Made by a program: the position numbers and the translations under genes
Part shown: positions 9,520 to 18,561 of the stretch, in pieces
How the letters are laid out: each line of letters starts with the position of its first letter
How positions within the stretch are numbered: position 1 is the stretch's first letter
The notes under the pieces: generated by a model
What the model was told of the DNA's origin: nothing
Seen by the model: only the letters and a program-made list of their open reading frames with translations
Database searches by the model: none
Assembly (NCBI RefSeq): GCF_009931655.1
Contig: NZ_CP047984.1
Coordinates: forward strand, 1,488,001 to 1,552,000
From: Pontibacter russatus
GTDB taxonomy: Bacteria; Bacteroidota; Bacteroidia; Cytophagales; Hymenobacteraceae
Direction of reading: 5' to 3'
DNA: 64,000 nt

Positions 9520-10155
9520 TTACTTGTTAGGTTGCGGTGTGTACCGTAAATAAGGCTTGATAACCTTGTGTCCTTTCGGGAATTTGGCTTCCACGTCCTC
9601 TTGCTTGACGGATGGCGAAATAATCACATCCTGCCCCTGCTCCCAGTCTACCGGGGTGGCCACGCTGTAGTTGGCGGTCAGTTGCAGCGAGTCGATTACC
9701 CGCAGTATCTCGAAGAAGTTTCTTCCGGTAGAGGCCGGGTAGGTGATGATGGCTTTGATTTTCTTGTCCGGGCCAATAAAATACACGGAACGCACGGTGG
9801 CGCTGGTGGAGGCGTTCGGATGGATCATGTTGTACAGACCGGCCACTTTCCTGTCCACGTCCGCTATGATGGGGAAGTCCACGTCGCAGTGCTGCGTCTC
9901 GTTGATGTCCTTTATCCACTCGTAGTGCGAATCCAGTTCGTCCACGCTCACGGCGATCACCTTCGTGTCTCTTTTAGCAAACTCATCCTTCAGTTGGGCG
10001 GTGCGGCCAAGCTCCGTGGTGCAGACAGGCGTAAAATCGGCAGGGTGCGAGTAGATGATTCCCCAGCTGTCTCCGAGCCACTCATGGAAGTTAATCTCGC
10101 CTGCTGTGGTTTGTGCCGTAAAATTTGGTGCTTCGTCTCCGATTCTCAGACTCAT
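9520..10155 (-). CDS. Peroxiredoxin of the Prx6 (1-Cys) family
   Basis: A 211-residue cytoplasmic peroxidase. The peroxidatic cysteine is Cys45 in PADFTPVCTTE, as in Prx6 proteins, and a second cysteine at position 90 corresponds to the non-catalytic one of mammalian Prx6. The C-terminal dimerisation extension (GHKVIKPYLRYTPQP) is intact. It reduces hydrogen peroxide and organic peroxides. It is the first gene of an operon with cysJ and cysI, an arrangement that links thiol-based peroxide defence to sulfide production. Transcription probably starts about 200 bases upstream, giving a long leader. Confidence 0.95.
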   Translation of the reverse strand: MSLRIGDEAPNFTAQTTAGEINFHEWLGDSWGIIYSHPADFTPVCTTELGRTAQLKDEFAKRDTKVIAVSVDELDSHYEWIKDINETQHCDVDFPIIADVDRKVAGLYNMIHPNASTSATVRSVYFIGPDKKIKAIITYPASTGRNFFEILRVIDSLQLTANYSVATPVDWEQGQDVIISPSVKQEDVEAKFPKGHKVIKPYLRYTPQPNK

Positions 10156-10195
10156 AGTTTCTATTTTTTTAGTTGTACATTATTCGATCACTTCT

Positions 10196-10243
10196 CCTCT
10201 CCGGACTGGCGAAAGGCTTGCCCTTCAGCTACGTGTGGAGAGG
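10196..10243 (-). promoter_or_regulatory. Structured element in the prx-cysJI leader
   Basis: In the minus-strand RNA a 7-bp stem (CCTCTCC with GGAGAGG, outer ends 10196 and 10243) encloses a second hairpin (GAAAGG/CCCTTC, one mismatch, 10211-10226). It sits 41-88 bases before the peroxiredoxin start inside the predicted leader. I cannot match it to a known riboswitch; it may equally be a dispersed palindrome. Confidence 0.35.
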
Positions 10244-10358
10244 GGTTCTATATAAAGGCAGATAAAATGCGCTGCTTACCGATCCTGTCCTTTCCTCTGT
10301 TTTTATCAGCCACAGAATATAACAGCCCTATAGGAGCCATTGTTCCTGTTTGTATACA

Positions 10359-10390
10359 CAAATATACGGCAGGAGAGCAGGAGATGCCAA
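10359..10390 (-). promoter_or_regulatory. Bacteroidota-type promoter for prx-cysJ-cysI
   Basis: On the minus strand TATATTTG (10366-10359) fits the -7 consensus TAnnTTTG exactly; a TTGG (10390-10387) lies 20 bases upstream in the -33 position. Predicted start near 10352 gives a leader of about 195 bases. Confidence 0.6.
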
Positions 10391-10589
10391 TTGTAAAAAT
10401 TGATTTAGGATAACTTAAAGTTATAGGCTTACAAACGCGCACAGAGATCAGCCGCTGCATTTCAGTCTTATATACAATATCAGCACCAGCCACCTCCCGT
10501 GGAGCGGCCGCAGCTATATAGCCTGCAGGTATATACGCTGCGCTGCTGCTCCTTCCGAAACCGCAGCGGTGAAGGCCAGCCTGTCTTCA

Positions 10590-10620
10590 ATCCGGATGGA
10601 GGGTATAGCACCATCCGGAT
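10590..10620 (-). terminator. Hairpin after the LysR gene
   Basis: Perfect 10-bp arms (ATCCGGATGG and its complement) around an 11-base loop, 33 bases after the LysR stop codon. No clear T-run follows, so termination is plausible but not certain. Confidence 0.45.
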
Positions 10621-10652
10621 AGTCCGGACGGCAAATCAGCGGGCTGCCATAA

Positions 10653-11545
10653 TCAGAAACTATGGTTCCGGATTAGGAAGCGCATCAGCAGCGCGGGCAG
10701 CCCACCTTCCGGGCCCTGCGGGGTGATGAAGTAAAAATTGCGGTGGATGGGCAGCTTCTTGATGCTGATGATCTTGAGCGTACCGTTCTCCAGTTCGTTA
10801 GGGATGGCGTGCATCGATAGGAAAGCCATACAGTCGGAGTGCTGCAGGTACGATTTAATGGCCTCGGTGCTCCCCAGTTGCATCTCCACAGACAGGTCGG
10901 ACAGGCGGATGCCTTTCTGCTTCAGCGCGTCGGCAATCACCTCCAGCGTGCCCGAGCCGGGCTCGCGGAGCAGGAGCGGTATCTTTTTCAGCTCCTCCGG
11001 CCTGATTTCCTCTTTGCGGGCCAGCGCGTTTTTACTGCCGCAGACCAGCACAATCTCGTCTTTCAGAAAGGGGGTATAATGGATTTCCCGGCGCTTGGAT
11101 TTCCCCTCTATCACTCCCATCTCGATGGTCTTGTGCAACAGGGCCTGCTCAATCTGCTCGGTGTTGCCGCTGAGCAACTCCACCTTCACGTCCTGGTGCA
11201 GGCTGTGGAAACGGGCCAGCAGGGGGGCAGTATATACTGCGTGATGGACGTGCTGGACCCCACGTGCAGCACGCCCTTGTGGGTCTGGTTTAGTTGGTTG
11301 AGGTCGAATTCCACCTGCCGGTAGATTTCCTGGATGGCCTCGGTGTGCTTCAGGAGCACCTCACCGGCCGGAGAGAGCTGCACCTTGTTCCCCCGCCGGT
11401 CAAAAAGGGCGATGTTGAACTGGCTCTCGAGTTCTTTTATATGCTTGGTAACCGCAGGCTGGGAAATGAGCAGTTCTTCGGCGGCCTTGGTGAAGTTGAG
11501 CCGCCGGGCCACGGTGTAAAATACTTTCAGGCGAAAATCGAACAT
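10653..11545 (-). pseudogene. LysR-type transcriptional regulator, interrupted by a frameshift
   Basis: The N-terminal part (from ATG 11545) has the LysR helix-turn-helix MFDFRLKVFYTVARRLNF...ISQPAVTKHIKELE. The C-terminal part (10653 to about 11220) is a normal LysR effector-binding domain. The two lie in different frames. The join is a run of six G at 11222-11227 (C on the coding strand); seven would restore a continuous protein of about 297 residues reading ILPPLLARFHSLHQDVKVELL. As read, translation stops at 11186 after about 119 codons. The gene lies beside prx-cysJI on the same strand, so a role in sulfur or oxidative regulation is possible. The missing base could be a true mutation, phase variation in a homopolymer or a sequencing error. 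Confidence 0.85.
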
Positions 11546-11882
11546 ATGCAATAATAAGCCAATTTCCGGAAAAGAGCGCAGTGGCCGGTACCGGGCCTGT
11601 CCGATTTCAAAATAGCCGGCAAGTAGCGGCAAGGGCGGGGAGGGCTATATAGGATGAGAATTGTTTATTATATAACCTAAGTTTTATAACCCAAGTTGCG
11701 GTATACTTACAAAGATGAAAAATGCCCTGCCCCTTCCGGGAGGGGGACAGTAACTCGTTTCTAAGAAAATTCCCCGCTTGGGAGGGGTAGGGTTGAGTTT
11801 ACAATCATCAAAAATTTATCGGTTCATATACCACAACCTGAGTTATATATAAATGCACCCTATCCAGGTTGTGGCGGAAGAC
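11546..11882. other. Intergenic region with GC-rich palindromic remnants
   Basis: No gene seen. It holds a hairpin-like segment CCCCTTCCGGGAGGGGG near 11731-11747 and a second one, CCCCGCTTGGGAGGGG, near 11772-11787, inside otherwise AT-rich sequence. Such paired elements look like remnants of dispersed extragenic palindromes. Confidence 0.45.
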
Positions 11883-12188
11883 TTATTTGTACTTGTTCGC
11901 TTTGTATTTATTCACTTCCTTCTCCGGGACCTCCAGTTTGTTGTGGATGATCACCCTGGAATCCGGCAGGAATTTGAGCAGCCAGAGGTTCACGAAAAAG
12001 AGGATCAGCGAGAAAATAAAGGCGGCGATGGCCAGGCCGGAGTGCTCCTCCAGGGCATTGTTGAGGGCGCTGTACAGCAGCCATATCTGAATGCTCATGT
12101 TGCCGATCAGTGCCATGATGATGCCCAGCATCAGGGTGCTCGTCTTGTTGGGGTGCGCCTGGTTCTGCGCCTCTCTGAAATCACTCAT
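11883..12188 (-). CDS. Small two-helix membrane protein of unknown function
   Basis: 101 residues, not recognised. Two hydrophobic segments are visible, about residues 17-42 (STLMLGIIMALIGNMSIQIW) and 53-75 (IAAFIFSLILFFVNLWLLKF). The charged C-terminus ends in the repeat NKYKANKYK. It begins 13 bases after the stop of another small membrane protein on the same strand, so the two probably form an operon and may work together in the inner membrane. No catalytic residues are evident. Confidence 0.7.
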   Translation of the reverse strand: MSDFREAQNQAHPNKTSTLMLGIIMALIGNMSIQIWLLYSALNNALEEHSGLAIAAFIFSLILFFVNLWLLKFLPDSRVIIHNKLEVPEKEVNKYKANKYK

Positions 12189-12201
12189 AATCGTCTCCCG
12201 G

Positions 12202-12483
12202 TTAGCTTGCCTGTTCCTTGTAGGCTGTCACATATACTTTCTCGTCGCGCACCACCACGCTTAGCTGCGGCAGGCTGCGGGGCGGGGGGCCCTGCAGCCA
12301 GACAGAATAGCGGTAGATGATGCCAAACACGGCGAACACGGTCCCGAACAGGTAGGCGATGAGCGCCGCGTCAAAGTTCTGCAAATCGCGGGAGCCGATA
12401 TACACCAGCGCAATAACCAGCACCATCGCGATGAAGGCATTCAGCAGTGCTTTCCTGTTTAAGTTTGAGAAGATTCTAAACAT
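12202..12483 (-). CDS. Small two-helix membrane protein of unknown function
   Basis: 93 residues, not recognised. Two likely membrane helices (about residues 12-32 and 38-62) are followed by a short soluble tail with a beta-like pattern ([18 protein letters not shown]). It is the first gene of a likely two-gene operon with the 101-residue protein downstream. A weak promoter candidate lies 130-160 bases upstream. Size and topology would suit a small accessory subunit of a membrane complex, but nothing in the sequence names the partner. Confidence 0.7.
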   Translation of the reverse strand: MFRIFSNLNRKALLNAFIAMVLVIALVYIGSRDLQNFDAALIAYLFGTVFAVFGIIYRYSVWLQGPPPRSLPQLSVVVRDEKVYVTAYKEQAS

Positions 12484-12613
12484 ATGGCAGGGGCATTAAA
12501 CAGTTCGTTCTCCGGCTCGAGAATGCCCGGAAGGCAATTTTCCGGGATGCAATTGGCTCTCCAGGTGGCTATCAGCAATTACGCTTCCCGCACCTTGGCT
12601 TAGAGTTGATACC

Positions 12614-12644
12614 GTAAATTAGGGAATTTGGTTGGGGCAACAAA
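12614..12644 (-). promoter_or_regulatory. Candidate promoter of the small membrane-protein operon
   Basis: On the minus strand TTTG (12644-12641) lies 19 bases before TAATTTAC (12621-12614), six of eight matches to TAnnTTTG with good spacing. Confidence 0.35.
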
Positions 12645-12881
12645 GTCATTTTGGCGGCGATGCGGTATTCAGAAAAGTTCTAAATTCGCTGGAGAGCGGG
12701 CAAGGCTGCTAAATCCGGGGCCATTATGGTGGAGCGGGCAGTCCTATATATAACCCTTGCCCCCTTCGGGAGTATTCGTAAGCTCTGGTGGAAATAGCGT
12801 GGGGCGGAGCGCAGAAAATCAGGCGCTTTGTCTTTACTTTGAGAACACATCCCGATAGCATCGGGAAGAAATTTAAGCGTT

Positions 12882-13946
12882 ATGGCGATATTGTCTTTGT
12901 TGAAAGCGGAAGTAAAGGGCCTGTTCCCGGCCTACTTCGCCCTGGTCATGTCGACGGGCATTGTTTCCATTGCGGCGCACCTGCTGGGTTTCCCCGCCAT
13001 CAGCGTCGCGCTTTTCTGGCTGAACAACCTCCTCTTCCTGGTCATGCTGGCCATGCTGCTGTGCCGGGTGGTGTTCTATTTTTCCGCCTTCGCCGAGGAT
13101 ATCCAGTCGCATGCCAAGGGGGCTGGCTTTCTGACGCTGGTGGCGGCCGCCTGCATCCTGGGCATCCAGCACATTTTGCTGAAAGAAAACTACGCCGTGG
13201 CGCAGGCGCTCTGGTACCTCGCGCTGGTGCTGTGGATTATCCTCATATATACTTTCTTCATCAACATCACCACCAAAAAGGAAAAGCCCACGCTGGAGCA
13301 CGGCATAAACGGGATATGGCTGGTAGCCGTGGTGGCCACGCAGGCGGTGGCCATTCTGGGCACTTACCTGGCCCACCACCTGCCGTTTCCGCCGGAGCGG
13401 GTGGTGTTCCTGTCGCTGTGCGGCTATATGCTGGGCTGCATGCTGTATATCATCCTCATCACGCTTATTTTCTACCGCCTCACGTTCTTCCCGATGAAGG
13501 CGGAGGCCTTCGCGCCGCCCTACTGGATTAACATGGGCGCGGTGGCCATCAGTACGCTTTCGGGTGCCACCCTCATCATGAACATCAACGAGATAACGGG
13601 GTTGCAGGATTTTATCCCTTTCGTGAAGGGGTTCAGCCTCTTCTTTTGGGTGACGGGCACCTGGTGGATTCCGATTATCGTGGTGCTGGGGATATGGCGG
13701 CATCTGTATAACCATTTTCCGATTTTTTATCACCCGCAGTACTGGGGCATGGTGTTTCCGCTGGGCATGTACACGGTGTGTACCTGGCGGCTGGCCCAGG
13801 CCCTGGAGCTGCCCTACCTGCAGCTCATCCCTGCCTACTTTATCTATATAGCCTTCACCGCCTGGCTGGTTGCGTTCCTGGGGCTCTGCTTTAACCTCGT
13901 AAAACTGTTTTCCCCGAAAAGAAACACCGAAACAATCCGGACCTGA
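12882..13946 (+). CDS. TehA/SLAC1-type anion channel or dicarboxylate transporter (TDT family)
   Basis: A 354-residue integral membrane protein with about ten hydrophobic helices and the family start LFPAYFALVMSTGIVSIAAHLLG. TWWIPIIVVLGIWRHL and the aromatic HPQYWGMVFPLGMYT are typical of the TehA/SLAC1 (voltage-dependent anion channel, TDT) family. Relatives move small anions, dicarboxylates or sulfite, or give tellurite resistance; the substrate cannot be read here. It is transcribed divergently from the two small membrane proteins and convergently with the CBS-domain gene. Its ATG follows GCGTT directly with no purine-rich RBS. Confidence 0.85.
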   Translation: MAILSLLKAEVKGLFPAYFALVMSTGIVSIAAHLLGFPAISVALFWLNNLLFLVMLAMLLCRVVFYFSAFAEDIQSHAKGAGFLTLVAAACILGIQHILLKENYAVAQALWYLALVLWIILIYTFFINITTKKEKPTLEHGINGIWLVAVVATQAVAILGTYLAHHLPFPPERVVFLSLCGYMLGCMLYIILITLIFYRLTFFPMKAEAFAPPYWINMGAVAISTLSGATLIMNINEITGLQDFIPFVKGFSLFFWVTGTWWIPIIVVLGIWRHLYNHFPIFYHPQYWGMVFPLGMYTVCTWRLAQALELPYLQLIPAYFIYIAFTAWLVAFLGLCFNLVKLFSPKRNTETIRT

Positions 13947-13991
13947 CTTGACCTGAGAAATGCGCTTTGTTTATATTTATATAGGCTGATT

Positions 13992-15305
13992 TTATATATG
14001 CCGGTCCGCCGGGCCGGCTGCTTCGGCGGGCTTCTTCGTCAGCAGGACTTTGTCTACCTTAAAGCCGTCCATGTCAATGATTTCTATCTCAAAGCCGTTG
14101 TGCTCCAGCCGCTCGCCCACCGTCGGGAACCGGCCCAGGAGGTGTATGACGAACCCGGCCAGCGTGGTAAAATCGTCTGAGTCTTTCCTGATGAATTCCT
14201 GCTTCAGCTCCCTGTTCAGGTTGTGGATGGAGACGGAGCCGCTCACCAGCAAAGAACCGTCCTCCCGCCTCACCACATCGGGCTCGCCGAACTCGTCCAT
14301 GTCCGGCAAATCTCCCACAATCGACTCGAGCAGGTCGTGCAGCGTGATGACGCCCTCCACAGACCCGAACTCATCCACCACAACGGCCATATACTGCTTC
14401 TGCTTCTTGAAGGTGTTCAGCACGGCGTTCGCCAGCATCGACTCCGACACATATATCGGCTTCTGGACAAAGGCGGCGAGCGGCTCCTGCCTGTCCGACA
14501 GCAGGAACTTGTAAAAGTCCTTCGCGTGCAGCACGCCCACCAGCATGTCGAAATTGCCGTCGCACACCGGGAACCTGGAGTGGACGCTGGCCTCCACCGC
14601 CTCTTTTATCTTCTCGATCGGGTGGTTGATGTCCAGCCACTCCACGTCCATGCGGCGCGTCATCAGGTTTTTGGCCCGCTGGTCGGCATAGGTGAAGATG
14701 TTCTGGTGCAGTTCAGTTTCTTCCTTCGCCAGTATCCCCTGCCTGCCCGCTGTCCGGATGATCTGCCGGATCTCCTCCTCTGACATTTTCTCCTCGGTAG
14801 GCTCCTTCACCCCGAGCAGCTTCACCACCAGGTTGGTGGAGCCCGACAGGATTTTGACCAGGGGCATGGTGAGCAGGGTGAAGACCTTGATGACGGGGGC
14901 CACCGCGAGCGCGATGCTGTTGGCGTTGCTGAGGGCAATGGTCTTGGGGATGAGCTCCCCAATGACAATAGTGAAATAGGTGATAAGGCCGATGACCAGC
15001 ACAATGGAGAGCGAGTCGGCGTACGGGGCCAGGAAACCGACCTCCAGCATCCAGACCCGCACATCGTCCGAGAGGGCGGCACCACCGTAGGCACCCGATA
15101 TAATCCCAATCAGCGTGATGCCCACCTGCACGGCGGAGAGGAAATCCTCTGGCGAATCAAGCAGTTCCAGCACAGTTTGGGCGCTTTTGCTGCCTTTCTT
15201 CGCCTGCTGCGTCACCCTGTTCTTGTTCACAGATATGATGGAGAGTTCCGAGAGTGCAAAAAAACCGTTCAGCATCGTCAGGAGTACCAGGATAATTATT
15301 TCCAT
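13992..15305 (-). CDS. CNNM/CorC-HlyC family membrane protein with CBS pair
   Basis: 437 residues in the usual order: an N-terminal DUF21/CNNM membrane domain (to about residue 190, three or four helices, GELIPKTIAL motif), two CBS domains (about 210-335, including MTRRMDVEWLD and VVVDEFGSVEGVIT) and a C-terminal CorC/HlyC domain (about 350-425, ending GFEIEIIDMDGFKVDKV). Relatives are linked to magnesium or cobalt efflux and the CBS pair binds adenine nucleotides. The label 'hemolysin' often applied to the family is historical. It stands alone and converges on the TehA-type gene. Confidence 0.88.
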   Translation of the reverse strand: MEIIILVLLTMLNGFFALSELSIISVNKNRVTQQAKKGSKSAQTVLELLDSPEDFLSAVQVGITLIGIISGAYGGAALSDDVRVWMLEVGFLAPYADSLSIVLVIGLITYFTIVIGELIPKTIALSNANSIALAVAPVIKVFTLLTMPLVKILSGSTNLVVKLLGVKEPTEEKMSEEEIRQIIRTAGRQGILAKEETELHQNIFTYADQRAKNLMTRRMDVEWLDINHPIEKIKEAVEASVHSRFPVCDGNFDMLVGVLHAKDFYKFLLSDRQEPLAAFVQKPIYVSESMLANAVLNTFKKQKQYMAVVVDEFGSVEGVITLHDLLESIVGDLPDMDEFGEPDVVRREDGSLLVSGSVSIHNLNRELKQEFIRKDSDDFTTLAGFVIHLLGRFPTVGERLEHNGFEIEIIDMDGFKVDKVLLTKKPAEAAGPADRHI

Positions 15306-15887
15306 CTTTTAGGAGTGGGTGATATAGATTGTACGGTGATGCGGAAAGAAAATTTGCACAAATCTCTCTGCCCGGCTTCGGCGGCCAGGGTGCCAGGCTG
15401 AAAGAGGGAGTGGCCCGCCGGGAAAAGGCCCTTGGGGGCCTGCGGTTACAGCTGCCCGGAGGGTATATATAGCTGGTGTGCCACCGGAGAGGTTCCGCGC
15501 CTGTCTATACAACGTCTATATCACGTGGACTTAAGAATTGTTTTGTTTAAGCCTTGAAATAATGTATTCCCACCGGACCAAATCCTTTCAAATTCTATAG
15601 CCAGCTTTGGTGCTCTCAGTCCGAGAGGCCTCCCCGAAATGCTTCGGGGTAAACTAATCCCCTTCGGCACTGTGTAGCTGAAGCTGCCGGGGGTAGGGGC
15701 CCTCTATTCGCTCTGCTCCGGCTGCCTCACTTCGTTCGGCACCGCAACAGCTACAAGGCGCCTCATGGAAAAACTGGAAATAGTTACGCATTGAACTTCT
15801 TTTGGAGGTTTACAAGTGAGTTAGTAATCTGATAATCAGTCGATTAAGTATTGGCTTATCCCGGGGGGCACGTTATATAGGTTATGC
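15306..15887. other. Gene-free region with palindromes
   Basis: About 580 bases without a convincing gene. The clearest structure is a 7-bp hairpin CCCCGAA-ATGC-TTCGGGG at 15632-15649, followed by G/C-rich low-complexity sequence to about 15750. The rest is AT-richer and must contain the promoter of the CBS-domain gene. Confidence 0.5.
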
Positions 15888-16307
15888 CTATTGCGCTTCG
15901 CGCGCAGACAGCCACGCGACTGCCTCTGCCCTGCTGGTAAAGTTTTTCAGCTGGAAAGAAAGCAACTGCGAGTCTGTGATGTGCTTGATGTTTTCCTGGG
16001 CGGTGGCTTCCACAGAGGCCTTTGCCGATTGCAAGCGGGCCAGTTTCTGGACCCGCGTCTTCATGACCCCCGCCGCCAGGTACATCGCCACCTCCCTGCT
16101 TTCCTCCTCGCTCACCGATATCACGGTTTTGGTAGAGTCGAGCAGAATCCGCTTCACATCATAGTTCCTCACATTGTCCATAAGAATGTCGATGCTGTGC
16201 TTTATCTCGGGCAGCAGGAAGCCATGCAGATCAGGGTAAGCGACTTCCAGTATGTCAGCGGCGGGGTTATAATCCAATGTTATAATGCTGTTCTTGAAAA
16301 GGAGCAT
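15888..16307 (-). CDS. STAS/SpoIIAA-like protein of unknown function
   Basis: A 139-residue soluble protein. The layout resembles small STAS/SEC14-like proteins of Bacteroidota: an N-terminal strand pair (IITLDYNPAADILEVAYPDL), a central helix plus strand (VKRILLDSTKTVISV), a helix (VAMYLAAGVMKTRVQKLARL) and a C-terminal FTSRAEAVAWLSA. A second protein with the same plan lies at 24829-25224. No catalytic residues are evident; a ligand-binding or partner-switching role is an inference. It is monocistronic. Confidence 0.65.
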   Translation of the reverse strand: MLLFKNSIITLDYNPAADILEVAYPDLHGFLLPEIKHSIDILMDNVRNYDVKRILLDSTKTVISVSEEESREVAMYLAAGVMKTRVQKLARLQSAKASVEATAQENIKHITDSQLLSFQLKNFTSRAEAVAWLSAREAQ

Positions 16308-16460
16308 CTCTTGAAAGTTTGGCTTCTGCCAATATAGCTATATATGGCTGCTAATGGAAAATATTTCGGAAATAAGTGAAGGCCACACGCATCAGGTATC
16401 TGGTCAGAGGACTTTTGTATCACCCATACCTCAACACCAACTTTTTATCATCTGTGATGC

Positions 16461-16507
16461 CTATGTAGGAGAGTGCGGCTAAATTTTGGACGCACTCTCC
16501 CACATAG
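16461..16507. repeat. 17-bp inverted repeat
   Basis: Arms 16461-16477 and 16491-16507 pair with one mismatch around a 13-base AT-rich loop. It lies in the 360-base gap between two minus-strand genes, with no T-run. A second 8-bp inverted repeat (GCCCGGCT) follows at 16555-16585. Either a terminator-like hairpin or a small palindromic element. Confidence 0.6.
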
Positions 16508-16668
16508 CACGGGCTGCACGCGCAGGACATAAGCGCTGTAAAGAAGCACGCTATGCCCGGCTGCTGCGACGCTGTGGAGCCGGGCTCAGGAGACGGTGAT
16601 GTGCTATATGGGCGTTATATATAGCTCCCCCGGCACAGGCAGGCGGCGGCCCTATATAAGCCTGAGCA

Positions 16669-18096
16669 TTAGTCAGAAGCTTTGCCGTGCGGCGGAGCAT
16701 CAGCCCCCCGCTTTTTCCTGCTGAACCACCAGTACATGGGTATCCCGGTCAGCATCAGCACCATGCCAATGGCTGCCTCCCGCGGGCGGACGAAGATGGT
16801 GTTGAAGAAGAGCGCGGCGCAGAACAGCACCATCACGGCCGGCACCACCGGGTAGCCCCACACCTTGTAGGGCCGGTGCGCGTCCGGCATCTTTGTCCGC
16901 AGCACAAACACCCCGAAAGTAGTGGCCCCGTAGAAGATGAACACCGCAAAAATCACCATGTCCGTCAGTTGGTCGAATGAGCCGGAGAGCACCAGCAGGC
17001 AGGCCCAGATGCACTGGTACAGGAGAGAGTGGGCAGGCGCCTGCGCCCGGTTCAGGTCGGCCGCCTTTGGGAAGAACAGGCCTTCGCGGGCCATCGCGAA
17101 GTAAGTGCGGCTGCTGGCCAGGATGGTGGCGTTGGTGCAGCCCAGCGTCGTAATCAGGATGAGCGCCGAGATAAACAAAGCCCCCCCATGCCCCCAGAAA
17201 CTCCGCACAGCCTCCACGGCCGCAATCTGGACGCGGGCCTCGTGCACCGCCTCAAGCGCGGGGATGGGCAGCAGCGCCAGGTACGTCATGTTCACCAGCA
17301 GGTATATGGCCACCACCGCCAGCACACCGATGGTGATGCCGCGCGGGATGTTGCGGTGCGCGTCCTTTATCTCTCCGCCCAGGTAGCCGATGGCCGCCCA
17401 GCCCTGGTAGGCCCAGAACGCCGCCAGCATGGCCGCGAAAACAGCGCTGAAGGTGACGGGAGCGGCATCCGGGGTCGTGGCCATGTCAAAACTCCTCCCT
17501 ATCTCGGCCTGGTTGCTCCCAAGCCCGAAAAACACGATGACAGCGATGCCCGCCAGCACCAGCAACAGGATGACGGTGCTCAGCCCCGCGCCGAACTTTA
17601 TTCCTTTTGCATTCACCCACGTCAGCAGCACAATCAGCAGCATGGCCGCCAGTTTCACGCTGAGGCCCGTAAAGGGGAAGAAGACACCGGCTATGGAGAA
17701 ATCGGAGAGGTTGCTCAGGAGGGGCGGCAGCGGCAGGATGCTGTTGAGCGACTGCGCAAAGACATAGGCCAGGGAGGAAATGGCGGCCGTCTGGATGACG
17801 GTGAACAGCGACCACCCAAAGATGAAAGCGAAGAAGCGGTTGTATATCCGCTTGTAATAGGCGTACTCCCCGCCCGTGTCGGCCAGCAGCCCGGCCACCT
17901 CGGCGTTGCTCAGGGCACCGAACAGGGTGATGATGCCCGCCAGCGCCCAGCAGAGCAGCACCCATCCCGGCGAATGCAGTTCTGCGGCCATGGGAGCCAC
18001 TTTCTTATATACCCCCGACCCTAAAATGTTTCCTATAACAACCACAATGGCCAGGCGCAGGCCCAGCGAGCGGTTCAGTTGGCCGTTCTTGCCCAT
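16669..18096 (-). CDS. APC-family amino acid permease
   Basis: About 475 residues with roughly twelve membrane helices. The first helix carries the APC signature LRLAIVVVIGNILGSGVYKK, with the unwound GxG-like substrate site, and ADTGGEYAYYKRIY follows helix 2-3 as in LAT-like APC transporters. It would import or exchange amino acids across the inner membrane. I start it at ATG 18096 (MGKNGQLNRSLGL); the in-frame extension upstream is not conserved-looking and would precede the first helix with unrelated sequence. It is transcribed divergently from terC. Confidence 0.87.
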   Translation of the reverse strand: MGKNGQLNRSLGLRLAIVVVIGNILGSGVYKKVAPMAAELHSPGWVLLCWALAGIITLFGALSNAEVAGLLADTGGEYAYYKRIYNRFFAFIFGWSLFTVIQTAAISSLAYVFAQSLNSILPLPPLLSNLSDFSIAGVFFPFTGLSVKLAAMLLIVLLTWVNAKGIKFGAGLSTVILLLVLAGIAVIVFFGLGSNQAEIGRSFDMATTPDAAPVTFSAVFAAMLAAFWAYQGWAAIGYLGGEIKDAHRNIPRGITIGVLAVVAIYLLVNMTYLALLPIPALEAVHEARVQIAAVEAVRSFWGHGGALFISALILITTLGCTNATILASSRTYFAMAREGLFFPKAADLNRAQAPAHSLLYQCIWACLLVLSGSFDQLTDMVIFAVFIFYGATTFGVFVLRTKMPDAHRPYKVWGYPVVPAVMVLFCAALFFNTIFVRPREAAIGMVLMLTGIPMYWWFSRKKRGADAPPHGKASD

Positions 18097-18561
18097 ATCC
18101 CTCTGCGAATAGCTAAATCTTTTTGCCGAACTGGGGCAACCGCTTTGGCCCGAAACCATATATAAGGCCACGCCCGTGGAAAAGCCCGTCTGAAACCAAA
18201 GATAGGAATATAACGCATACCTGCTTCAAGCTCCGGCACAGAAGCCAGTGGTGAGGTGAGCCTTCAGCCAGTCGGGCACAACGCTCTCCCCGGCTTCCAT
18301 GCCCTGCGGCATGCAGGTAAGTTACACAAAGGTAAGCTTCGGGCAAAACGAAAAATTCCGCCTCCGGTGCGCGCAACAAAATCCTATGGGGCGCAATTCC
18401 ACGCTCCGGCGCCTTCTGAAGCGGATTTTCCATATAGGCTGGCAACCTGAGCGATGGACGATAGAAAGAAGCGAAATATGTAGAAGCCAAGAAGCGCCGA
18501 AGATGCCCGGACTTTCAGAATTTGTATTGCTATATTTGTGCCTCAAAGACAACCCATTTGT
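18097..18561. other. Divergent promoter region between APC permease and terC
   Basis: About 465 bases with no gene. It carries a small hairpin ATGCC-CTGC-GGCAT near 18299-18312 and the terC promoter at its right end. Confidence 0.45.
18531..18538 (+). promoter_or_regulatory. -7 promoter box of terC
   Basis: TATATTTG matches TAnnTTTG exactly, 23 bases before the terC ATG at 18562, predicting a very short leader. The -33 element is not obvious. Confidence 0.6.

Noticed and set aside
5851..10155. prx-cysJ-cysI as a novel redox system
   Set aside because: All three are standard families; only the leader and gene order are noteworthy.
10196..10243. SAM-type riboswitch upstream of the sulfite operon
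   Set aside because: A stem exists but the conserved core of the SAM families is not visible; kept only as a structured element.
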